Shown here: in pieces, positions 55,143 to 64,000 of the stretch
How positions within the stretch are numbered: the stretch's first letter is position 1
Layout: each line of letters opens with the position of its first letter
Source of the DNA: Gnetum montanum
Taxonomy: Eukaryota; Streptophyta; Gnetopsida; Gnetales; Gnetaceae
Assembly: GCA_015680685.1 (NCBI GenBank)
Contig: MNCI01037709.1
Coordinates: forward strand, 876,406-940,405
Direction: 5' to 3'
Length of the DNA: 64,000 bases
Translations under genes and position numbers: made by a program
The notes under the pieces: model-generated
The model's database searches: none
What the model saw: the letters and a program-made list of their open reading frames with translations, nothing else
What the model was told of the DNA's origin: nothing

Positions 55143-57440
55143 ATGTCTCTTTTACAAGACACTGATAACACAACTATGAGCAAGGAAATTCATTGGAGAA
55201 CTAATGAAATTTATGATGAAGAAGAAGTTTGGAGTACTCAATATTATGTAGGAGTTTCATATGTTCATAGACACCCCAACGATACTTAAGGACTTTTGTC
55301 ATCCAACTTAGACACGTCTAGTGAAGATGGGACATTCCCTAGAGTGAGGGGGCCCGTAAAGCCTAGGACCTTCTTAACGGGTAGCAAGAGTACATTTGGG
55401 GATGATCGAAAGACTTACAAAATTCATGATGAGTCTTCTAGTTCTTTCTCTTCCTCTACTCTTTCAATGTCAAGTTATGACATAGATGACTATTCCTTGT
55501 GGGATTGGCATAGAAATAAAAATCGAACCCACAGGAAAAATCAGGAATGCCAACATGAACATAGAAAAAAGTGTTCCAACTCATGAACTCACAACCTATT
55601 TAGTGATGATGAACCACTGTTGATCACTAAGAGCCTAATGCATATAATAGAGGCCATTAAGATATCTTTCAAGCATCGTAAGGAAAGCCGTCTACTAGGC
55701 TTGATTTAAACAACTTTCCTAAGTTCTCAGGAGGCTATGATTTAGATCCACAACATCATTGACAAGCCTTCTATGATGCCTATGTATGGAACAACATTGA
55801 GAATGGGTGGAAAAGATTGAAGCTCTTCCCTATGACACTCATTGGCCAAGAAAAAGTGTGGTACAAGTCTTTAAAACTGAATTCAATTTGCCGTTGACCT
55901 ACAATGATAAACCTCTTCAATAAAAAATATCAAACCTATGCAAGAGTGTTGAGCTTGAGGGGACAAATCCAAGAGTGGAAAAAAGGATAAAATGAACCCT
56001 TAGAAATGGCCTTAGAAATATATTACTCTTTGTTAAATAAATGCCATGGGTTCTCTGAGAAAAGGCTAATGTATCACATCATGGATGGGCTCTGTAATGA
56101 AACAAGGGAGATCTTAGGGATGTATGCCCCAGTCAACTATATGAACTACAAACCCATAAATTCCAAGAGCTTATTAAGTAGGTAGTAAAATAAGAAGGAG
56201 GAATAGCCAAATGGGAGAATGTTAAAAAATGTCAACAAGACCAAACTCTTAACATAATAGAGGTCCATAATCATGAAGAGGAGAAATCAACTCACCTCAA
56301 GGAGGTGAAATCGTGCCCACCTTTGCCAATACTAAAATCACTAGATGAAACTGAGGTAAAGATCAACAAGATGATGGGGTGGGTACATGAAAAATGTGGA
56401 GAATATGTATAAATTATTAGAGGGAGACCCACAGAAGATAACTTTGACAACCAAAACAAACAGAGGATACCAAACCTAGAAATAGGATAGAACACCATTC
56501 GACAATTGAAAAGAAGGGCTGAAGAAAATGAGGATAGGAGCTCAACTACAAATCATAAGTATCAATGCGATGTTTGCCTATACAATCATCCAAAAGGCCA
56601 ATGCCCAATCTTGTCACATCTACATGAGCATTGGAAAATAATTTTACATCTAGATTTCATACAGAAGTACATGGTTGGACACAACCCTGTCCCATAAATT
56701 TATGAGAAATTTCATAATTCATCGTACTATCCATGGGAAAATTCTTAACAACCTTTGTACTATGCTCAATCATAGTGGAAAAACACCTATTTCTTGGGAA
56801 GGCCATCACCAAACTGGCCACATCCTTCGTATCACCCGAAATCAAGTGCTTATTATGTTTAACACCCTATTTCTCCAAATGGATCAACATCCTCTACTTC
56901 ACCTCGTCATTATCACTCTTTTGAGTATCATCAACCCATGTCCTCTCCTGTGAGATCACCACCTCATGTTTCTTAGACTCCTCCTTACTCTTAATATTCT
57001 CATCCTTCACCTCCTTCTACATTGCCACCAGTTGTACTGAAAGGTTTTGCATCACAGCACCAACCAATGAACATTACTTGTGCTACTACTATCAACAATA
57101 GTGGGAGTCCTCCACAACATCGGAAGCATCCTTTCTTTAGGCATGGCCATAAAAAGAGACAACATGGTTCTGAACCATTGCATCCTCCAACTTAGCACAA
57201 GCCCAACACAGTGATGTATCTTCCTCTTCAAACCTAACACCTCTTGTTATCTTATCCAGGCCACCAATTAATACTGCAACAACCATGCAACCCAATGAAT
57301 ATAACAACGTGAGGAGACATATCGATCCTTGCATACCATCTTATGGTCATGGGTGCCATAGCAGGTCAGCTTCTTATCACATGACCACATCTTATAATTT
57401 TCCCCACTATGCCTACTTTAATCAAGTGTGTGAACCCTAA
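55143..57440 (+). pseudogene. Gag of A3, broken
   Basis: It starts MSLLQDTDNTTMSKEIHWR at 55143. A serine-rich segment follows, then the capsid domain (FPMTLIGQEKVWYKSLKLNS; NKKYQTYARVLSLRGQIQEW; SLLNKCHG), a CX2CX3HX4C knuckle CDVCLYNHPKGQC (56565-56603) and a proline-rich tail ending HYAYFNQVCEP-stop at 57438-57440, the same end as in A2. At least four stops and several frameshifts break it. The knuckle spacing (three rather than four residues before His) is shared with A1. Confidence 0.85.
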
Positions 57441-58997
57441 TTTGGGTATGTTCGTACTACTACACTAAAAGACACCTAGTGGCTTCAATATGATTGGACT
57501 CCAATATTTCCAACATGCATGGATCCTAACTTTCCATTTATTAATTCTCACCATGATCAAAGGTTTAGTCATGGGGGATACTACCCATTCTAACAAGTAG
57601 AATTAGTAAATGTTTTTCCTTTTCTTTGGTTTTATAATTTTTTGTTTTCCAATTTGTCATTTTATCTTTTTGTAGGTTATCTCATCAGTGATTAAAATAC
57701 TCATTAACCAGTCGGTTGAGATGTTGTTCTATGTTATCGAGTCACAAGTGACTAATTATTTGGACAGTGAGCCCACAACATCCACCCACCCATTCTATTA
57801 ATAAGATGTTCTTACTCTCAGTATGATGATATTCTTATTATCATCAAAACTTAAAGTAACTTTGTACTCATTATGTCCAGAGCGAAGAGAGATGAACTAA
57901 GAGGGAATGGCAAGGATGTGACATCAAGGGGACTTGTGGATTCTCTTTGTCGACATCTGTTTGTGCTATCATGTAACTTGGTTGTACTAAGATCCTTGTA
58001 GATCTAACAAAAAATGGGAGTAAGAGTAGTAATAAAGGCACTCAATAAAGGAACTCAATGCTATTTTGGCGGGGTCCCATTAGAAAGACATGCACCCATG
58101 CCTAAATGTTGGTGGCTTCTTTGGATTACCTTTGGGAAAGACCAAGTGCAAAAGTGGCTAGAAGAAGAAAAAGAAAAAAAGAAGAAAGCCAAGAAGAAAA
58201 AAGAAGTGAAGCAAAAAAGAAAAGCACAAGAAAAACATGTTGAAAAAAAATTTCAAATCACTCCTCCCTTGTGCAAAATGCCAAGTGGTCATACACCTTG
58301 CTATCGTGATGTTCTTATGGTTGTCTATCATTGGGATGAAACAATGCGATGTCACTGATCAAAGGCATGGACTTGGTTGTGATCTTGTATGGAAAGGCTA
58401 ATGGTACTTTAATTACACACAACACATAGGATTCATTGTGCCCAGGGTAACTTACCTTACATCCTAGTTTCTACAATCCCTTCTACAATTTGTCTCATCT
58501 CATGGTCTAGGTACTTCTAACTTGTGTCTTGTGTGGCATAGAATTCATACCTCATAGTGGTGGTATTTAACATGTGTGTGTTTTGTTGCACAGGTGCAGG
58601 TTGCATTTAACCCTTTTAGTACCTATGGACATTTTAAGGTGCGGTTATGCAAGGGCATTATAGGTTGGAACCTGCTTTGGGGAGGACCCACTTGCATTAC
58701 TTTTGTAATTTGTACTTGTTGCACACCACCACATGCTTTTATGCCCTCCAAGTACTCCATTGCCACATTTATTCTTTCCTATGTCATCATTTTAATTGAA
58801 CGTTCCTCAGAACCACTACATGTCCTTTTTTCTCATCCTTTTCAAAGAACTTCATTGCATGACTCCAGTTCACAACACTTTTGGTGCCTTAATTCCCACT
58901 TGCCATTATCCTAGGCCTGTTAAATCTACCTCAAATCCTTCAATTTTAACCCTAAAAACTCGAATAATCATCAATTCTACTAAGTACCCTTGGTTGG
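57441..58997 (+). other. A3 spacer with a short conserved segment
   Basis: It corresponds to A2 32686-31210 in reverse. A frame at 58014-58358 encodes GGVPLERHAPMPKCWWLLW followed by a run of about 40 residues that is almost all Lys and Glu, then ITPPLCKMPSGHTPCY. A2 preserves PLERHAPMPK and ITPPLNKMPSDRTPC but with a stop and without the Lys/Glu expansion. Whether this is a real small ORF or remains of pol is unclear. No pol motif was found. Confidence 0.5.
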
Positions 58998-59110
58998 GAC
59001 ATGATATTAGGTACCTGGTATTAGGTTTCACATGATATCGGGTACGTGTTATCGCGTACGTGATATCGTATCCATAAAAATTATATATAGGGAACCCGTG
59101 CACACTACAC
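58998..59110 (+). promoter_or_regulatory. Candidate internal promoter of A3 resembling the LTR start
   Basis: It contains ACATGATATTAGG, ACATGATATCGGGTACGTG, TATCGCGTACG and TGATATCGTATCC, then TATATATA at 59082-59089. The same words in the same order, followed by TATA, form the first ~110 bases of the family A LTR. It lies about 490 bases before the ORF2 start codon. A2 holds an equivalent at 31130-31205. Confidence 0.6.
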
Positions 59111-59595
59111 ACATCACTTTCAATAGTTGATGTGGGGGGAGTTCAAATTTTCTTCCATAATTTTTAGAGCTTTGCAAGTCTAAATTCAACTTCTAATATT
59201 TTTCTATTTGACACTCTGATTTCTTTTTTGATTGAACCTAATTAAACGTAGAGTGTTCAACTTAGTCGTGGGGGAGGGGTACACTAGAACTTGCATATAA
59301 TTTTTTTTTTTGAAATTTGCTATCATTCAAAGGATATCATAGGGGTAAGTACTATAAAAAATTCATGACAAACTAATTTTCTCGCTTCACCCAAGTCATC
59401 TAAGTTATTATATGTGCCACCTAAATAGATTAGGTTTGACATTAAACTTTTAGGGCAAGTTCCTTGAAAAAATTTCTAGCTCTAGAATCACACTAAGGAA
59501 AGAATTCAACATATATTAAAGGCAATGAGTAAGGTATAAGATAATTGAATTTCTTTAAATAACCTTACTAAAAATCAATCCTTATGTGATTATAG
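59111..59595 (+). other. ORF2 leader with predicted intron
   Basis: A strong donor AGGG|GTAAGTAC lies at 59345 and an acceptor GATTATAG at 59588-59595 directly abuts the ATG of ORF2, giving a 251-base intron. The donor is conserved in position in A2 (minus strand, AAGG|GTAATT, near 30883). The exon part includes a TTAGTCGTGGGGGAGGGG block (59263-59280) also conserved in A2. This layout is that of a gene with a 5'-UTR intron, or of a spliced env-type subgenomic RNA. Inference from sequence only. Confidence 0.55.
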
Positions 59596-62379
59596 ATGGC
59601 CCCTGAAAGAGGACAACAGGGAGGACCCTCTCAAGGTGCAACTAAATGCTCAAGAAGAGGTAGAGGCTAAGGACCTTATGTGGAACATGTAGAGCAAGAT
59701 GCATAATCATTTAGCATCCATCAGGGAACTCCTGTCATTGCACAATCTAGCCAAGTAGAAGATGGAGAGGTCAAGGTGCCAAAACAAGGACAACACCTCA
59801 TGTTATTTCCGTAATGTGTTCAAGCTACTCGAGAAAAGTCCACATCATCTACCATGATTGTGGAACTTAATTTTGGACCTTTTACCAAATTCTCCCTTGA
59901 ACCAATCAAGGATCTACTTAAGGGATCTCCACTATGGCCTATCCTCTCGAAGAGTGGAGAATGGTATTTGGGTGAAACATATCAATTTTGGCACAATAAA
60001 GAAGAAGGCACCACCGTTGATATTGGTGGAATATTAGTAGATTTCTCCACAAAGGCCATTGTAGAAGTTTTGAATCTTCCAAATAGGAGGCCCAAAGTTG
60101 CTCATTTATCCATTCAGTTTGATGTAGATGCAAGAAAAGTATGGTTAAAAAGGACATATGGAAAATAAGATAAAACATATGAAGAATTAACTCTTGAAGA
60201 GAGGATTTACTTTAAAATTGGTGCCTATCATATTTTTCCAACAAAGGGGTTAAATAGAATTTCTACCTATGTAGCAAGAGGAAGTGCAATTTTGATGGGC
60301 AAGGTTGATGCCAATTTGCCCCATTTATATTTAATAGAAATATTAAGGTAGTTTGAAGAATGGTAGATAGGAAAGTTTACATTGCCCTTTCTATGTCTAA
60401 TCAGGAAGTTGTGCCAACATGCTAAAATTCTATATTACAGGAATGACATCCTTAGAAAAGCTCAAAATGCTTCATATGCTGAATTACTCAAGCCATTAGC
60501 ACCAAAAAATGATGTTGGTGAGACATTGGAACTTGAACAAGAATAGATGGTTGGGCCCACCACACCTCAAACAGTAGGGCCTAGCCAACTTTTGGACACA
60601 AGGCCTAACCAACAACAAGAAGCAAGGCATAACATGTTTCCCATACGCTAGTAAGACTAGCAACTGCCACCACCACCATAAGATTACCGATTGTTGATGA
60701 GCCATCTTAGGGCCACCGTTGAGATGGTCAGTTGGGGGAGCAGAGATGAGGCCAATCTCTTCAAGGTGATTGATGATGCTGTACAGCCCACCATATCAAT
60801 TGATCCTGCAAGGGGTGAAGTCTCAATCTAATCAGGAGAGGGGAATCACACTGGTCACAATAGATCTCTGAAAATGTGGCATCATTCCAGGTGCAATTAG
60901 AAACTGGTGAAGGTGCCACAGTGGTGGTCATGCAACACTACGAGGCAACTAAAGTAGTAGAGGTGGTTACAGACCACATCAAAGAATTGTTTAATGTTTT
61001 TGTTGTGCCATCGATAGATTTCACAGGAGCACATGATGCTCAAGTTTTGGTTGGTACCTTAATGACTCTTGTGGAACATGAGGATGCTTTGGATCAATTG
61101 CTGCAAATAGGAAAAATTATGACGTTCTTATTTAACTTCCCCCAAGATGTCATAGTAGCACAATTAGACCTCATTTCCACTAAAGGGAAGATGTCATGGT
61201 TGAGGTTAGGGCCAAACATGCATAATTCGAGTTGTAGAGACTCCAAGAAAAGTTTGTTGTCCTACAAGCTGAATGGCGGGATCCATCCCAACTTGTTGCA
61301 GTTGATAACAGAGTAATTGAATGAATTGTTAATGGAGAATAAAAGGTGGCAATGGAAAAAGAGAAGGTTGATTGGGATGCTTCAAAAGCACAAGCTTAGA
61401 TGTATGCACATGTTAAAGCTCTCAAGGCCTTATAAGAAGAGAATAAACTACTTGCTGCCAAAAATCTTAAGTTGATGACATTGAAAAATAGAAGAACATT
61501 TTCGAGGAAACTTTCCAAAAAATGTAAGAATAATTAATAAGAGTCAACCAAGATATAAGTCACTTAGCTAGAGAAAATAGAACCCTCTCAATGAAGGAGG
61601 TATACACCATATGACAGAAGATAGTTATTGAAATAAGCACGTGGCAAAATGAGGCTAAGAAGCATGAAAGATTAAAAGAGCACTTATACGACTAGGTTGG
61701 CATGTACAAGGAAATCATTGAGAAGGAACTCCAAATGGCCAAGGCACATATCAACTCCCTCAATGCTCAAAACACTTATTGGTGGGCCATTTTGGATACT
61801 TATGCCCTTGTCCATAAGTTAGACTTAAAAAGCCAAGACTTGTAGATCCAATATCTCAAAGAATACATGGAGTTGATAAATCTATGAAATGCCAACTTGG
61901 CCATGTTAATAGCAGAGTGCCCGAGAACTAAGCTTAAGAAGCAGGTAGATACCACCTATGCTAAATATGAGATAGATTTTGCGAAACATAAGAAGACACT
62001 ACAAAGATTAGAGGTGGTAAACTCTAAATTGGATATGGTACAGGCTAGATAGCAAGGTCAAAAAGATGTAGTAGCAGATTTGGCTTGATGGCTTACAGAT
62101 TACCAAGAACTCTAAGACAAAGCCAGACCCTATGAAGAGGAACAACAGTTATTTGCAGCATGGTATGTCAAAGCTAATCAAATGTTCCCATAGCTACTAT
62201 GTTCATGGAAAGTGCTGGCTCCATCAAACATTAGAACATTAGCATGGACAATTCATGATCCTAGGACAAAAGAGGAGAAACTTTAGGCACTTCTTCAAAG
62301 GTATCAGTTTCAGAAGCTTAGAGTGCAAGACAAAGAAAAGGCGTCCATGGAGGAGCCACCACCATCGAGAAGCACATGA
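59596..62379 (+). pseudogene. ORF2 of A3: globular domain plus long coiled coil
   Basis: ATG at 59596 opens a charged, Gly/Gln-rich start (MAPERGQQGGPSQGATK). A globular domain of about 200 residues follows: GEWYLGETYQFWHN, GGILVDFSTKAIVEVLNLP, ELTLEERIYFKIGAYHIFP, RISTYVARGSAILMGKVD and LPFLCLIRKLCQHAKI. The layout recalls plant ATHILA ORF-1/Transposase_32-type domains (my judgement). Next come a QLPPPP linker, MSHLRATVEMVSWGSRDE, LETGEGATVVVMQH and about 400 residues of coiled coil ending SMEEPPPSRST at 62377-62379. About a dozen stops and at least two frameshifts (one near 60845) are present. It occupies the env-like position of Athila elements, but I see no clear membrane segment. Function unknown. 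Confidence 0.72.
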
Positions 62380-62568
62380 GTTTTGCAGGTTTTTGTATTG
62401 TGTATTTTATGTTAGTGTCCAAATTTTTTTTTATTTTGTCCCACATTGTAGCATGAAATAGTCCATGGTCAATCAATAATTCCATACCTATTCATTGTTT
62501 GTAATCAAATGAGCTTGTTCCTCATTTTTTTTGACTTGAGGATGAGTTTTTATTCAATCATGGGGATA

Positions 62569-63406
62569 TGATGAGTCACGATCTACCAGGCCCTGATATC
62601 GGGTACATGATATTGTAGCCTAGATACGATATCGTGATTCTTGTGTTAGCCTATAAATACAGCAATCAGGTCCATATTAAAGGAGTCAATAGTTAGATCA
62701 TTAGAGAATTAGAAGTTCTTTTTTTTTGGTAGTTTAGCTTTCAGTTATTCTCAGTGCATGCCCATAGTGTGATGCTTGTAATTGTATGGAACCTTTGCTT
62801 GAGTGTGAAGTACTTGGACATGCACACGATCGGCAATAAAGATCAAGATTACTCCATCATTGCAACATCCACTTAGCTTTTAATTATTTTAATTGTTGAT
62901 TATTTATTTTTGTTTTCTTAGTTAATATTTCCTTTATCATCATTTACTATTCCTTTTTTTAACGTGGAATGAGTATGCCTTAATCGTGAACATTTAAGTG
63001 TAACTATGTGATAACCTAGTAGTGTATTGAGTAGCACTTTGAGTGATGTATGCTTGATAATCCTTGAAGTAGTACATGAAGTCCAAGATGCATATAAATG
63101 ATTAGGGATAGATGCTCATCGCACTTAGGGTAGCTTAGATCTTATTTCCTATTGCCCATTAGCTTAATTAAGTTATCTCTTATTGTCCTTAGGATTAGCA
63201 TAGTAGTAGGGATCACATCATACACCTCAATCTAGACTAAACCATACATGATAGAGAAAATACTAGTCTAGGTGGGAAGACAGTGAACTATGATCAATGT
63301 ATAACTATCTAGGTGTCACAAGTAGTCCATCCATGGAGTTCGACCAAATTGCATGTACATGCTTGTATTCGTATGGTTGAGTGTAGGGGTACATTGCCAT
63401 TCATCA
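62569..63406 (+). repeat. A3 3' LTR
   Basis: It starts TGATGAGTCACGATC after the polypurine tract CATGGGGATA (62559-62568) and ends CATTCATCA. It contains GATATCGGG, GATACGATATCGTG and TATAAATA at 62652-62659, and AATAAAG near 62837. One palindromic word present in the 5' LTR (near 54219-54235) is deleted here. Confidence 0.92.
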
Positions 63407-64000
63407 ATAATGTATACAAAAATGACAAAAAAACCTTCCACTTTAAGGAAAATTATCATTGTTGTAAAGAAAGATAGACAAATAGCAATTTAAGTGGCAC
63501 CAAAGTTGTTAATGAAAAATAGCAAATGGCTTATATAGAAAAGGAAATGTAATGAGATCTATATAGGGTTCTATGTAAAAATATGAGATTTTAACTAAAT
63601 GCAAAGGTATCAATTCTTACAAGAAAAAAAATTTAAACTTAACGCATATGAAAGTACCTATGGTTTTATTTGTATCAAGATTTTCTCTCAAACTATTAAA
63701 GCTTGGTTTGAGGTTGTATACTAAGGGAGCAAATAAAAAAATTGTACATGGTAAAACTTGAACATAGGATTAGAAGTTGACAATGAATGTATATAAAAAT
63801 CTGAGAATCCAAACAACCAAATATCTCAGAAGTGGTTTGGAGGCTTCATTATGACTATCTAATGGTTTTTTTTTTAATGGGAAATATGAACAACATTACC
63901 CAACCTCCTAAATTAAAGGATTTGCTACTAGACATTCCGTTGAAAATTGTCACATAAAAATTCTACTCTAGATAGAATAATAAAATAGTGCATTTCTAAA
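63407..64000. other. AT-rich right flank
   Basis: It begins with the ATAAT target duplicate and continues the sequence of 53201-54157. AT-rich, with short frames only; no feature recognised. Confidence 0.5.

Larger units (their letters stand above)
54158..63406 (+). mobile_element. Athila-like element A3, pol-less with ORF2
   Basis: It is a 9.2-kb element with LTRs 54158-55008 and 62569-63406 and perfect ATAAT flanks (54153-54157, 63407-63411). Order: LTR, primer site, gag (55143-57440), spacer, internal promoter (58998-59110), leader with intron (59111-59595), ORF2 (59596-62379), polypurine tract, LTR. Protease, reverse transcriptase, RNase H and integrase are absent, as in A2. The related A1 carries a protease and RT and may represent the helper type. 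Gag and ORF2 both have stops. Confidence 0.92.

Noticed and set aside
55296-55586. Serine-rich ORF as a separate gene
   Set aside because: It is the N-terminal part of A3 gag, between the MSLLQ start and the capsid domain.
59854-60168. Env glycoprotein in A3
   Set aside because: Position fits an env-like ORF, but no clear signal peptide or membrane segment is seen in the readable frames; a coiled-coil protein of unknown function is the safer call.

Overview
This is nuclear DNA of a seed plant, almost entirely repeats. Typical plant Athila, Tat/Ogre, Tork and tRNA-iMet-primed LTR retrotransposons are present, together with a LINE and GT-AG intron-split exons of a plant PA200/Blm10 proteasome activator. 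Two single N bases show it is an assembled sequence. I cannot name the species. No bacterial-type genes, CRISPR array, tRNA or rRNA was seen.

Layout. (1) 1-9614 is a decayed LINE read on the minus strand, split by Athila-like element A1 (652-8472). (2) 9615-36581 is a nest several insertions deep. A solo LTR of family A (9615-10075 plus 36180-36581, duplication AGCAC) is split by a second family A element, A2 (10076-36179). A2 is split in turn by Tat/Ogre element B (12766-30665) and by an inverted solo LTR of B (34097-35898). Two later deletions are visible at 30665/30666 and 35898/35899. (3) 38103-39247 holds four exons of a broken PA200 homologue. (4) 39356-43609 is a young copia/Tork element with an internal inversion, inserted after those exons. 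(5) 47309-53200 is an element with LTRs of 2.4 and 3.2 kb around only 318 bp. (6) 54158-63406 is A3, another family A element, flanked by a perfect ATAAT duplication.

Two arrangements stand out. Element B carries, between its protease and reverse transcriptase and on the opposite strand, a spliced gene-like unit of about nine exons (24514 to 19049). It encodes a globular region, a charged coiled-coil tail and an acidic C-terminus. A2 and A3 both lack pol and share one layout: gag, then a conserved spacer, then a second promoter that resembles the start of the LTR, then a 5'-UTR-like segment with a conserved splice donor, then a long ORF (ORF2) with a globular domain and a coiled coil. Both unrelated families therefore carry a gene-like passenger of the same general design.

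Nearly every coding region is interrupted. Many stops are TAG where CAG is expected, or TGA where CGA is expected, which fits deamination of methylated cytosine. No intact autonomous element and no intact host gene is present.
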